Below, one piece after another: positions 47,023-55,853 of a stretch of 64,000 bases of DNA. Numbering within the stretch: the first letter of the stretch is position 1; every line of letters starts with the position of its first letter. The DNA lies in contig NZ_CP019724.1 in the NCBI RefSeq assembly GCF_002005225.1, forward strand, positions 6,645,001 to 6,709,000. The letters run 5' to 3'. This DNA is from Streptomyces pactum (lineage in GTDB: Bacteria; Actinomycetota; Actinomycetes; Streptomycetales; Streptomycetaceae). The position numbers were made by a program, and so were the translations under genes. The notes below the pieces were generated by a model, which ran no database searches, was not told the DNA's origin, and was given only the letters and a program-made list of their open reading frames with translations.

Positions 47023-48210
47023 TCAGGGCGGGCCGGAGCCGTTCAGCCAGAACGCCCCGTACACCGCCGACGCCACCGCGACACCCCCCACGACCAGCGC
47101 CGACCTGGAGGCGCGCGGTCGGGCCAGGGCGACGGCGAGGGGCAGCAGCAGCGGGAAGGCGGGCATCAGCAGCCGGGGCTTCGAGCCGAAGTAGCTCGAC
47201 GCGCACAGGGAGAGGACGGTGACGGTCCCCGCGTACACCAGCAACGCGAGCGGCTGGCGCTGCCGTACGCACACGACGTACAGCCAGACCAGCAGGGCGA
47301 CCCCGGCGATCAGGCCGACGCCCGCCAGGGCCGACGGGAACGACGTGAACTTCGCGGCGACGAAGCGGGCGAAGGCGACGCCGCCGTCGAAGCCGTTGCG
47401 CCAGCCGGCCTGGACGTCGAGATAGCCGAGCGGGCCGTTGCCCGTGCGGTGTCCGACCCACAGCACGTAACCGGCGGCGCCCAGGGGCGCGAGGAGCATG
47501 CCGAGTGCGCGCCGCGCGCCGTCCCCCGGGGCGCGCTCCGGGCCGCGGGCGCCGTCCGGGCCGACGGTGCACCGGCTTCGCACGAATGCCACGACCGCGG
47601 CCGCCCACACCGCCGCCGCCACCGCCAGCCCGACCGGGCGGGTCAGCCCGGCCAGTGCGGCCAGCGCCCCCGCCGTCACCCAGCGCCCGGTCAGCACCGC
47701 GTAGAGCGACCAGGCGGCCAGTGCCGTGAACAGGGACTCGCTGTACGCCATCGACTGCACGATCCCGACCGGCAGCACGGCCCACAGGAGTACGGCGCAC
47801 ACGCCCGCCCGGCGGCCGTACACGTGCTCCGCCACCGCGAAGACCCCCCAGGCCGCGGCGAGCGAGGCGAGCACGGCGACGAGGAAACCCGCGTCGGCGT
47901 ACGACAACGGCGTCACCGCCGCGCCGATCCGCTCCAGCCAGGGCAGCAGGGGGAAGAAGGCCAGGTCGGAGTGCACGTCGCCGTTCGGGAGGCGCACCTC
48001 GTAGCCGTAGCCGAGCTCGGCGACCCTGGTGTACCAGAGGGAGTCCCAGCGGGCGGTCAGCAGCGTGTACGCGCTTTTGTCGCGCGCGGCGCTCCACAGG
48101 GCCAGGGTGAGCAGGCCCAGGGCGCGCACTGCCGCGTACCCGACGAGCGCCGGGGCGGCCCGGCGCAGGGCACCGGGGCGGCCCGCCGTGCGCGTTCCAA
48201 GATCGGTCAC
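47023..48210 (-). CDS. PIG-V/ArnT-like membrane mannosyltransferase
   Basis: The protein has 395 residues and begins with GTG 48210. Multiple membrane segments cover nearly the whole length. The first outer loop has ARWDSLWYTRVAELGYGYE, the WD-WY-A-GY pattern of PIG-V-like GT-C enzymes, followed by DLAFFPLLPWLERIG. AYSESLFTALAAWSLY and a C-terminal SSYFGSKPRLLMPAFPLLLPLA are also family-like. These enzymes use polyprenyl-phosphate mannose to modify a lipid or protein outside the membrane. The exact acceptor is unknown. It is divergent from the MFS gene. Confidence 0.85.
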   Translation of the reverse strand: MTDLGTRTAGRPGALRRAAPALVGYAAVRALGLLTLALWSAARDKSAYTLLTARWDSLWYTRVAELGYGYEVRLPNGDVHSDLAFFPLLPWLERIGAAVTPLSYADAGFLVAVLASLAAAWGVFAVAEHVYGRRAGVCAVLLWAVLPVGIVQSMAYSESLFTALAAWSLYAVLTGRWVTAGALAALAGLTRPVGLAVAAAVWAAAVVAFVRSRCTVGPDGARGPERAPGDGARRALGMLLAPLGAAGYVLWVGHRTGNGPLGYLDVQAGWRNGFDGGVAFARFVAAKFTSFPSALAGVGLIAGVALLVWLYVVCVRQRQPLALLVYAGTVTVLSLCASSYFGSKPRLLMPAFPLLLPLAVALARPRASRSALVVGGVAVASAVYGAFWLNGSGPP

Positions 48211-48470
48211 GGGCTCGATTATCCGCCGGGCGTGGTGGCGGCCCGCCGGCCGGGGCGGGTGGGGCCGCGGCCGCAGTGGCGCATGCCACACAGGTGACGC
48301 GGGATGTGTGAGGCCCGCCACGTGTGCGGAGCCCTCTCTCGCGTACTCTGGCGAGTCACTCGCGTTCCGTTGCACGGCCCGGAGCCCCCGCTCCTCTCCG
48401 GCCGAGCCGCAGGGGAGTCCCCACCCCGCGTGGCCCGCCGGACGCGAGGGAACATCTTGGAGGTACGTAC

Positions 48471-50069
48471 ATGTCCGGGACGACCACGGCTGCCGCCGCG
48501 CTGCGCCGTCGGGCGGCCGGGGCCGGTGCCAACCGCTGGGTGGTTCTGGTCGTCCTCTGCGTCAGCCTGCTGCTCGTCGCCGTCGACGCGACCGTGCTGC
48601 ACGTGGCGGTCCCCGCCGTCACCGAGGACCTCAGGCCCGGCGCGATCGAACTGCTCTGGATCGTCGACGTCTATCCGCTCGTCTGCGCCTCGCTGCTGAT
48701 CCTGTTCGGCACGCTGGGTGACCGGGTGGGCCGCAGACGGGTCCTGCTGCTCGGCTACGCGCTCTTCGGCGTCGCCTCCGCGCTGGCCGCCCTCGCCGAC
48801 AGCGCCCACGTCCTGATCATGGCTCGCGCGCTGCTCGGCGTCGGTGGCGCGATGATCATGCCGGCGACCCTGTCGATCCTGCGCCAGGTCTTCCCCGACC
48901 GGCGGGAGCGGGCGCTGGCCATCGGCGTCTGGAGCGCCGTGGCCGCGGTCGGCGCGGCGGTCGGCCCGCTGCTCGGCGGTTTCCTGCTGGAGCACTACTG
49001 GTGGGGTTCGGTCTTCCTCGTCAACATCCCGCTGATGCTGGTCAGCCTTCCGGTGGGGCGGCTGCTGCTGCCCGAGTCGAAGGGCGACGGCCGCGGGCCC
49101 TGGGACGTCGTCGGCGCGCTGATGGCGGCGGTCGGCCTGTTCGGCGTCGTCCTGGGTGTGAAGCGGCTGGGTGGCGGGGAGCCGGCGGCGAGCGTGTTCA
49201 CCGTGCTGCCGCTGGTGGTGGGCGCGGCCCTGCTGGTCGCCTTCGTGCGACGGCAGCGGCGGCGTACGCATCCGCTGGTGGACCTGGAGATGTTCCGGCG
49301 GCCGGCGTTCAGTACCTCGGTGGGGTGCATCGTGCTGGCGATGCTGGCGCTGGTGGGCCTGGAGCTGATCGCGGCGCAGTACCTGCAACTGGTGCTCGGG
49401 CTGTCCCCGCTCCAGACCGGGCTGCGGCTGCTGCCGCTTACCTTCGCGGCCATGGCGGCGGGGCTGGCGGGCGCGCGGATGCTGCGGCGGTTCGGGCCGC
49501 GCCGGATGGTGTGCGCCGGGTTCTGCCTGACGGCCGTGGCGGTGCTGCTGCTGACGGCGATGGGCCGGGCCGACGACTGGGCCCTGATGCTGTCCGGGTT
49601 CGTGCTGCTCGGCTTCGGGCTGGAGACCACGCTCTTCGGGGCGTACGAGTCGATGCTGAGCGAGGCGCCGCAGGAGCAGGCCGGCGGGGCGGCGGCGATC
49701 GGGGAGACGTCGTACCAGTTGGGTGCCGGGATCGGCATCGCGCTGCTGGGCACCGTGATGAACGCGGCGTACGCGCCCGGGCTGACGGGGGGCGTGCCCG
49801 GGGTGCCGGCCCCGGCGTCGGTGGCGGCGGGGCATTCGCTGGGGGAGGCGTACGAGGTTGCCGCGCAGCTCGGGGGGCCCGCGGGGGTCGCGTTGCGGCG
49901 GGCGGCCGCCGACGCGTTCGTGCACGGGCTGCATGTGACGCTTGTGGTGAGTGCGGGGTTGTTGTTGCTGGGGGCGGTGATGGCGTCGCGGTTGCCGCGG
50001 GTCATGCAGTGCGAGGCGGTCTCCGTCCCGGCGCCGCGGGACCCGGTGGACTCCCGCGTGTCGGTGTGA
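48471..50069 (+). CDS. MFS drug:H+ antiporter, DHA2 (14-TMS) family
   Basis: The protein has 532 residues. The ATG at 48471 is chosen because TGGAGG lies at 48458-48463. About 14 membrane segments are present. Motif A is GTLGDRVGRRRVLLLGYALFG after the second helix; motif C (GAAVGPLLGGFL) marks antiporters; WIVDVYPLVCASL is the DHA2 motif D region. It resembles SmvA/QacA exporters of cationic or antimicrobial compounds. No regulator adjoins it. The last ~150 bp have unusually simple G-rich codon use. Confidence 0.92.
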   Translation: MSGTTTAAAALRRRAAGAGANRWVVLVVLCVSLLLVAVDATVLHVAVPAVTEDLRPGAIELLWIVDVYPLVCASLLILFGTLGDRVGRRRVLLLGYALFGVASALAALADSAHVLIMARALLGVGGAMIMPATLSILRQVFPDRRERALAIGVWSAVAAVGAAVGPLLGGFLLEHYWWGSVFLVNIPLMLVSLPVGRLLLPESKGDGRGPWDVVGALMAAVGLFGVVLGVKRLGGGEPAASVFTVLPLVVGAALLVAFVRRQRRRTHPLVDLEMFRRPAFSTSVGCIVLAMLALVGLELIAAQYLQLVLGLSPLQTGLRLLPLTFAAMAAGLAGARMLRRFGPRRMVCAGFCLTAVAVLLLTAMGRADDWALMLSGFVLLGFGLETTLFGAYESMLSEAPQEQAGGAAAIGETSYQLGAGIGIALLGTVMNAAYAPGLTGGVPGVPAPASVAAGHSLGEAYEVAAQLGGPAGVALRRAAADAFVHGLHVTLVVSAGLLLLGAVMASRLPRVMQCEAVSVPAPRDPVDSRVSV

Positions 50070-50196
50070 ACGGTCCGGTCTCCCGTCCGCGCACCGGCCG
50101 GCTGTTCACCCCCGGTCGGCGGTGAACGGGGGCGCGTGGGCGGGAGAGCATGGTGGACGTGCGGGGCGCCGCATCGTAACGTCGGCGTGCAACCGT

Positions 50197-50213
50197 AACT
50201 AGCGGCGCTAGTT
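50197..50213 (+). promoter_or_regulatory. Palindrome upstream of the acyl-CoA dehydrogenase gene
   Basis: AACTAGC-GGC-GCTAGTT is a perfect 7-bp inverted repeat with a 3-bp spacer, 26 nt before the ATG. It could be an operator for an unknown (for example TetR-type) repressor. Confidence 0.45.
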
Positions 50214-50239
50214 TTCACGTCCTCCCGGAGGGTGTTCCC

Positions 50240-51433
50240 ATGGCCTCGTCCCTCAAGTCGCCCGCGTTCGACCCCGCCGACCCCCTCGGCATCGACGACC
50301 TCCTGGAACCGGAGGACCTGGCGATCCGGGACACCGTGCGGGACTGGGCCGCCGACCGCGTGCTGCCGCACATCGCGGACTGGTACGAGAAGGGCGAGCT
50401 GCCCGGCATCCGGGAACTGGCCCGGGAGCTCGGCGGCATCGGCGCGCTCGGCATGTCGCTCAAGGGCCACGGCTGCGCCGGCGCGACCGCGGTGCAGTAC
50501 GGGCTCGCCTGCCTGGAGCTGGAGGCGGCCGACTCCGGCATCCGGTCGCTCGTCTCCGTGCAGGGCTCCCTCGCCATGTACGCCATCCACCGCTTCGGCA
50601 GCGAGGAGCAGAAGCAGGCCTGGCTGCCGCGGATGGCCGCCGGCGAGGTCATCGGCTGCTTCGGGCTGACCGAGCCCGACCACGGCTCGGACCCCGCGAA
50701 CATGCGCACCCACGCCAAGCGCGAGGGCGGCGGGGACTGGGTGCTCAACGGGCGCAAGATGTGGATCACCAACGGGTCGGTGGCCGGTGTCGCCGTCGTC
50801 TGGGCGCGGACCGAGGACGGAATCCGCGGCTTCGTCGTGCCCACCGACAGCCCCGGCTTCTCCGCGCCCGAGATCAGGCACAAGTGGTCCCTGCGGGCCA
50901 GCGTCACCAGCGAGCTGGTCCTCGACGACGTAAGGCTGCCCGCCGACGCCGTGCTGCCGGAGGCGACCGGCCTGCGCGGACCGCTCAGTTGTCTCTCGCA
51001 CGCTCGCTACGGCATCGTCTGGGGCGCGATGGGCGCGGCCCGCAGCTCCTTCGAGGCGGCCGTGGAGTACGCGAAGACGCGGGAGCAGTTCGGGCGGCCC
51101 ATCGGAGGGTTCCAGCTCACCCAGGCCAAGCTCGCCGACATGGCGGTCGAACTGCACAAGGGGATTCTGCTCGCCCACCACCTGGGGCGGCGCATGGACG
51201 CCGGCCGCCTGCGTCCCGAGCAGGTCAGCTTCGGCAAGCTCAACAACGTACGCGAGGCCATCGACATCTGCCGTACGGCCCGCACGATTCTCGGGGCCAA
51301 CGGGATCTCCCTCGAGTACCCCGTGATGCGGCACGCGACGAACCTGGAATCGGTGCTCACCTACGAGGGCACCGTCGAGATGCACCAGTTGGTGCTGGGC
51401 AAGGCGCTCACCGGACTCGACGCCTTCCGGTAG
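50240..51433 (+). CDS. Acyl-CoA dehydrogenase, glutaryl-CoA dehydrogenase-like
   Basis: The protein has 397 residues. ATG 50240 follows GGAGGG at 50226-50231. Three acyl-CoA dehydrogenase domains are apparent: an alpha N-terminus, a beta middle with GCFGLTEPDHGSDPANM (flavin/substrate loop), and a C-terminal alpha domain with EYAKTREQFGRPIGGFQLTQ. The C-terminal TYEGTVEMHQLVLGKALTG carries the catalytic Glu in the GCDH position. GCDH-type enzymes oxidise and decarboxylate glutaryl-CoA in lysine and tryptophan breakdown. The decarboxylating specificity is inferred from overall similarity only. Confidence 0.9.
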   Translation: MASSLKSPAFDPADPLGIDDLLEPEDLAIRDTVRDWAADRVLPHIADWYEKGELPGIRELARELGGIGALGMSLKGHGCAGATAVQYGLACLELEAADSGIRSLVSVQGSLAMYAIHRFGSEEQKQAWLPRMAAGEVIGCFGLTEPDHGSDPANMRTHAKREGGGDWVLNGRKMWITNGSVAGVAVVWARTEDGIRGFVVPTDSPGFSAPEIRHKWSLRASVTSELVLDDVRLPADAVLPEATGLRGPLSCLSHARYGIVWGAMGAARSSFEAAVEYAKTREQFGRPIGGFQLTQAKLADMAVELHKGILLAHHLGRRMDAGRLRPEQVSFGKLNNVREAIDICRTARTILGANGISLEYPVMRHATNLESVLTYEGTVEMHQLVLGKALTGLDAFR

Positions 51434-51493
51434 GAGACCGGCGGGGGCGGACCCGGTGGGGGCCCGGCGGGGTGGACCCGGCGGGGCGGGGGA

Positions 51494-51518
51494 GCGGGGC
51501 CGTGGTGTGCGGCCCCGC
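51494..51518. terminator. Bidirectional terminator between acyl-CoA dehydrogenase and SepF-like genes
   Basis: A 9-bp stem GCGGGGCCG (51494-51502) pairs with CGGCCCCGC (51510-51518) around a 7-nt loop. It sits just beyond the stop of the minus-strand gene and 61 nt after the plus-strand stop. Confidence 0.65.
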
Positions 51519-51519
51519 C

Positions 51520-51957
51520 TCAGCTCTGGTTGAAGAAACCGTCGGAACGGTGCGCGGCGGGCTCGCCGCTGATGACCTGGGTGTCGGCCGGGCTGAGCAG
51601 GAACACCCGGGTGGACACCCGCTCGATCGAACCGCGCAGGCCGAAGATCAGCCCGGCCGCGAAGTCGACCACGCGCTTGGCGTCGGTGCCCTCCATGGCC
51701 GTCAGGTTCACGATGACCGGGACCCCGTCCCGGAACAGCTCACCGATGGCCCGTGCGTCCCGGAAGCTGTCCGGGGTGACCGTCGCGATGCGGCGGCCCT
51801 TCTCCTCGGCCACGTCCGAGGCCACCTTCACCCGCGGGTCCGTGACCCAGGCGTCCCCGGACTCGGTGCCCTCGGTGTAGTCGTCGTCGTAGTAACGCTC
51901 GTCATCGTTGTCGTCGACGAGGCCGAGCCACGCACTCGCCTTGCGTACCGATCCCAT
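51520..51957 (-). CDS. sflA: SepF-like protein (SflA-type)
   Basis: The protein has 145 residues and begins with ATG 51957. The N-terminal [18 protein letters not shown], then DERYYDDDY is the membrane-targeting helix plus acidic linker found in SepF proteins. The C-terminal ~80 residues are the SepF fold ([20 protein letters not shown], then [29 protein letters not shown], then [13 protein letters not shown]). Canonical SepF anchors FtsZ. Streptomyces has shorter paralogues, SflA and SflB, implicated in polar growth and sporulation. This gene is not in the division cluster, which supports the paralogue assignment. The choice of SflA over SflB is from recollection of the S. coelicolor gene neighbourhood. 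Confidence 0.82.
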   Translation of the reverse strand: MGSVRKASAWLGLVDDNDDERYYDDDYTEGTESGDAWVTDPRVKVASDVAEEKGRRIATVTPDSFRDARAIGELFRDGVPVIVNLTAMEGTDAKRVVDFAAGLIFGLRGSIERVSTRVFLLSPADTQVISGEPAAHRSDGFFNQS

Positions 51958-52246
51958 GGACGCCTCCTCTCACAGCGGTCTTTCGTGCTTCCGCATCCCT
52001 ATGGTCATCCATGATGCGGACGTCGCGCCAAGTGGATAGACGCCGCCCGGGGGGTTTGTGACGGTACTGGTGCACAGCGAATCCGTCGAGAGTCCTTGTG
52101 TCCCAAGGGTCGTTTCCCAAACGGATGCTGACTGTGAGTGAAATATGATTCTTCCCGGCGTACGGGTGAGGCGGGGTGCGTACGGGTGAACGCGACGGTC
52201 GATACGATGCCGCAGCTCAACGTCGCAGGGACCACGGGGGAATGTC
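51958..52246. other. Divergent promoter region, sflA-like / DUF5685 genes
   Basis: This is 289 bp between divergent starts, AT-richer than its surroundings near 52080-52150 (for example GTGAAATATGATTCTTCCC). TATGAT at 52143-52148 is a possible -10. I see no gene and cannot assign a matching -35. Confidence 0.4.
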
Positions 52247-53434
52247 GTGTTCGGAATCGTCAGGCCTTGCAGGCACCGGCTCGGGGAAAGCCTCACGAGC
52301 CAGTGGATGGCGCATTTGTGCGGATTGTGCCTCGCCCTGCGCAAGGATCACGGCCAGTTCGCGCGAATCGTGACGAACTATGACGGGCTGCTCATATCGG
52401 TTTTGACGGAGGCTCAGGCCGGCCGCGGGTCCGGGGCCGGGCGGCGTACGGCGGGGCCGTGTCCGCTGCGCGGGATGCGCACCGCGTCCGTCGCGCACGG
52501 TGAGGGCGCCCGGCTCGCGGCGGCCGTATCCCTGGTGCTGGCCTCCGCCAAGGTGCGCGACCACGTCGCCGACGGGGACGGACTGCTGGCCCGCCGGCCG
52601 GTGGCCCTCGCCGCCCGCCGCATCGCCACCGGCTGGGACGCGGCCGGAGCGCGCGGCGGCGGTGCCGTCGGGTTCGACACCGCCGTACTGGTCGACGCCG
52701 TGGACCGGCAGGGCGGCATCGAGGCGCTCGCCGGGCCCGGCACGCCCCTGCTCACCGTCACCGAGCCGACCGAGACCGCGACCGCCGCCGCGTTCGCGCA
52801 CACCGCGCACCTCGCCGGGCGGCCGCACAACGCGGAGCCGCTCGCCGAGGCCGGGCGCCTCTTCGGCCGGCTCGCCCACCTCCTCGACGCCGTGGAGGAC
52901 AGGGAGACTGACGCCGCGTCGGGCGCCTGGAACCCGCTCACCGCCACCGGGACCCCGCTCACGGAGGCCCGGCGGCTGGCCGACGACGCCGTGCACGGGG
53001 TGCGGCTCGCACTGCGTGCGGTCGAGTTCGGCGACGGCCGGCTGGTGCACCGGCTGCTCGTGCACGAGCTGGGCAACTCCGTCGACCGCGCCTTCGGCAC
53101 CGTCTCCTGCGCCCACGGCAGTCACCCGTACGCCCCTCCCGGTACCCCTGGAGCCCCGGGCGGCCCCGGTGCGCCGACGCCCCCGGAGCCGCCCCGCCGT
53201 GACCGGCGGGGGCTGCTGGCGGGCTGTGCCGTGTGGCTGGGGCTCGCCTGTACGTGTCAGTTGTGCTGCGGCACGTACCACGACCCCTGGAGCGGGGAGC
53301 GCAAGGAGGGGCGGTGCACCAACTGCGACTGCGGCGGGTGCGACGGCTGCTGCAGTTGCTGCGACTGCTGCAGCAACTGCTGCGGTGACGACGGGTGCGG
53401 CTGCGACGGCTGCGACTGCGGCTGCAACTGCTGA
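52247..53434 (+). CDS. DUF5685 family protein with cysteine-rich C-terminal tail
   Basis: The protein has 395 residues. GTG 52247 follows GGGGGAA at 52234-52240. The N-terminus FGIVRPCRHRLGESLTSQWM, then AHLCGLCLALRKDHGQFARIV has Cys residues in CRH and CGLC and matches DUF5685. An all-alpha middle follows. A Pro/Gly hinge at ~300-318 leads to a tail of about 70 residues holding 23 Cys, 18 of them in the last ~40 positions (CDCGGCDGCCSCCDCC-like). No signal peptide is seen. The tail looks metallothionein-like and could bind zinc, copper or Fe-S clusters; that is inference. It often has no assigned function. Confidence 0.8.
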   Translation: MFGIVRPCRHRLGESLTSQWMAHLCGLCLALRKDHGQFARIVTNYDGLLISVLTEAQAGRGSGAGRRTAGPCPLRGMRTASVAHGEGARLAAAVSLVLASAKVRDHVADGDGLLARRPVALAARRIATGWDAAGARGGGAVGFDTAVLVDAVDRQGGIEALAGPGTPLLTVTEPTETATAAAFAHTAHLAGRPHNAEPLAEAGRLFGRLAHLLDAVEDRETDAASGAWNPLTATGTPLTEARRLADDAVHGVRLALRAVEFGDGRLVHRLLVHELGNSVDRAFGTVSCAHGSHPYAPPGTPGAPGGPGAPTPPEPPRRDRRGLLAGCAVWLGLACTCQLCCGTYHDPWSGERKEGRCTNCDCGGCDGCCSCCDCCSNCCGDDGCGCDGCDCGCNC

Positions 53435-53461
53435 GGTGGTCCGGTGTGCGAGGGTCGTCCC

Positions 53462-54247
53462 ATGACGACGGACGCATCCGGCGAGTGGAAGCGGTGGCAC
53501 GAGCAGCGCGTCGCGACGGTGTCGGCGCCCTACGGGCCCCTCGCGCTGACCGGCACGCACTGGCTGGAGGACTATCCGGAGGGGCAACTTCCGGACATCC
53601 CCGGGAACTGGACGGCGGACGGCGACGCGGTACTGCTGACTGCCGCCGGGGCGGACGGACTCACCGTGGACGGGCGGCCCCTCGACGGTGAGGCGCGGCT
53701 CACGGCCGACCCCGGACCGGCGAGCGCGGCCCGGGTGGCCTGCGGTGAGCGGCGGATCGTCGTCCTGTTGCGCGAGGGCGTCTGGGGCGTGCGCGACTTC
53801 GACCCGGCCGCCGGGGCGCGCCGGGCGTTCCGGGGCATCGCGGCCACGCCCTACGATCCGCGCTGGTCGGTGCCGGGCCGCTGCACGCCGTACGACACCG
53901 GGCGGCGCAGCGTGCGGGTGCCGAACGCGGACAGGCGCGAGCGCGGGCTCGGTCTCGGTGGTGAGCTGGCCTTCACCCTGGCGGGGCGGCACCTCACGCT
54001 CCAGGTGGGCGTCGAGGCGGACGGCTCGCTGTGGGCCGTCTTCGCCGACGCCACCAGTGGGAGCACCAGTTACCGCTTCCGGTTCCTGCGTCCCGCCGCG
54101 CCGGACGCCGAGGGCCGTACGGTGGTCGACTTCAACCGCGCGCTGCTGCCGCCGTGCGCGTTCGCCGATCACTTCGTGTGCCCCTTGCCGCCGCCGGGGA
54201 ACACGCTGGACGCCCGCATCGAGGCCGGGGAGCGCGAACTGCGCTGA
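53462..54247 (+). CDS. DUF1684 domain-containing protein
   Basis: The protein has 261 residues. ATG 53462 follows GAGGG at 53449-53453; a GTG at 53444 would add six residues. DUF1684 hallmarks are WKRWHEQRVATVSAPYGPLA, LTGTHWLED and the C-terminal VVDFNRALLPPCAFADHFVC then PLPPPGNTLD. The family is a beta-rich domain of unknown function that is often close to cysteine-rich or metal-related genes only by chance. It follows the DUF5685 gene by 27 bp in the same direction, so the two may be co-transcribed. Confidence 0.85.
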   Translation: MTTDASGEWKRWHEQRVATVSAPYGPLALTGTHWLEDYPEGQLPDIPGNWTADGDAVLLTAAGADGLTVDGRPLDGEARLTADPGPASAARVACGERRIVVLLREGVWGVRDFDPAAGARRAFRGIAATPYDPRWSVPGRCTPYDTGRRSVRVPNADRRERGLGLGGELAFTLAGRHLTLQVGVEADGSLWAVFADATSGSTSYRFRFLRPAAPDAEGRTVVDFNRALLPPCAFADHFVCPLPPPGNTLDARIEAGERELR

Positions 54248-54452
54248 GGTCCGCCGGGGGTTGGCGGAAGTCGTTCAAAGGTTGACGGCCGAAAGGCACT
54301 CTTGCGCCGACCGGTCGTTCGGCCGAATACTCCAACCTCAGCGCTTGTCAGGGTCACGACGTATCCGGAACCCGGGCGTCCATCCCTGGCTGCGCCTCAC
54401 GGGCCCCAACCCCACAAGAGGGCCCCCGACTTCCTTTGTGGAGGAATGAAGA

Positions 54453-55358
54453 GTGAGGATCAAGCGCACCACCCCCCGCAGCGGCATCACGAGACGGACT
54501 CGGCTGATCGCCGTATCCTCCGGCCTCGTGGCCGCGGCCGCGATCGCGATCCCCAGCGCGAACGCCGCACCCACCCCGGCCACCTTCAGTGCCGCCGAGC
54601 TGAACAGCGCCAGCGGCGCGGTGCTCGAGGCCGACGTCCCGGGCACCGCCTGGGCCGTCGACAGCAAGACCGGCCGGGTGCTTCTCACGGTCGACAGCAC
54701 GGTCTCCCAGGCCGAGATCGCGAAGATCAAGAAGGAGGCCGGCGACAAGGCCGGCGCGTTCACGATCAAGCGCACCCCCGGCACGTTCAACAAGCTCATC
54801 CAGGGCGGTGACGCCATCTACGCGAGCAGTTGGCGCTGCTCCCTCGGCTTCAACGTCCGCAGCAGCAGCGGTGCCGAGTACTTCCTGACCGCCGGTCACT
54901 GCACCGACGGCGCGGGCACCTGGTACTCGAACTCCGGGCGCACCTCGGTCATCGGCTCGACGGCCGGTTCCAGCTTCCCGGGCAACGACTACGGCATCGT
55001 GCGGTACTCGGGGTCGGTCAGCAGGCCCGGTACCGCGAACGGTGTGGACATCACCCGCGCGGCCACCCCGAGCGTGGGTACCACCGTCATCCGTGACGGT
55101 TCCACCACCGGCACCCACAGCGGCCGGGTCACCGCCCTGAACGCCACCGTCAACTACGGCGGCGGCGACGTCGTCGGCGGGCTGATCCAGACCACGGTCT
55201 GCGCCGAGCCCGGCGACTCCGGTGGCGCGCTCTACGGCAGCAACGGCACCGCGTACGGTCTGACCTCCGGCGGCAGCGGCAACTGCCGCTCCGGTGGTAC
55301 GACGTTCTTCCAGCCGGTCACGGAGGCCCTGAACGCCTACGGCGTCAGCGTCTACTAG
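54453..55358 (+). CDS. Secreted serine protease (S1/alpha-lytic family, S. griseus protease B-like)
   Basis: The protein has 301 residues. GTG 54453 follows GGAGG at 54440-54444. The signal peptide is ~1-39 (twin-Arg-like TRRTRL then a hydrophobic stretch ending SANA). A short alpha-lytic-type pro-region covers ~40-115. The mature enzyme starts near [11 protein letters not shown] (residue 116). The catalytic triad is His149 (TAGHC), Asp179 (NDYG) and Ser256 (GDSGG), with six Cys placed for disulfides. It is very like Streptomyces griseus proteases A/B, with chymotrypsin-like specificity and a self-cleaving, folding-assisting pro-peptide. Confidence 0.94.
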   Translation: MRIKRTTPRSGITRRTRLIAVSSGLVAAAAIAIPSANAAPTPATFSAAELNSASGAVLEADVPGTAWAVDSKTGRVLLTVDSTVSQAEIAKIKKEAGDKAGAFTIKRTPGTFNKLIQGGDAIYASSWRCSLGFNVRSSSGAEYFLTAGHCTDGAGTWYSNSGRTSVIGSTAGSSFPGNDYGIVRYSGSVSRPGTANGVDITRAATPSVGTTVIRDGSTTGTHSGRVTALNATVNYGGGDVVGGLIQTTVCAEPGDSGGALYGSNGTAYGLTSGGSGNCRSGGTTFFQPVTEALNAYGVSVY

Positions 55359-55853
55359 TCCGGCGGCCCGTACGGCGAAGCGCAGTCGGCGGCGCGACGA
55401 GCCCCCGTGCACCAACCGGTGTGCGGGGGCTTCCTCCTGTCCGGAGCGGGCTGGGGGGCTTCCTCCTGTCCGGAGCGGGCTGGGGGGCTTCCTCTTGCCC
55501 GGACCGGGCTGCGAGGGCCCCCTCCCGTCCGGGCCGGAGTGCCGCCACCGCGTGTAGACGCACACTCGGAGGCCGGAGCGCAAGGGGTGAATTCGAGACA
55601 GGGTCAGGTCTTGCCGTCCGGTTCCCGGTTACTCGCTCGTAGCGTTTGCTGAAGTGTTCGCCGCACGAATCCTGCTGGAAGGGACATGAATGGTGAAGGG
55701 CGTGTGTGCGCGCTGAAGTTGTCGTGCGCACGTCCTGAAGTCGACCTTGTGTGCCCCCTGTGGGGTTGGGAGAGTTAGCGCTCGTCAACCAGCCTTCCGG
55801 CCCGTGAAGTCCCCACAACTTCCCGGGCCGACCCCCCCACAGGAGGACACGAG
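55359..55853. other. Region between the two proteases: hairpin, 29-bp repeats, promoter zone
   Basis: This is 495 bp without a gene. Near 55399-55432 an imperfect hairpin (AGCCCCCGTGCAC with GTGTGCGGGGGCT) probably terminates the first protease transcript. At 55431-55518 three copies of a 29-bp unit (TTCCTCCTGTCCGGAGCGGG-CTGGGGGGC) follow; the third is diverged. The last ~250 bp are less GC-rich and presumably carry the promoter of the second protease. Confidence 0.65.
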
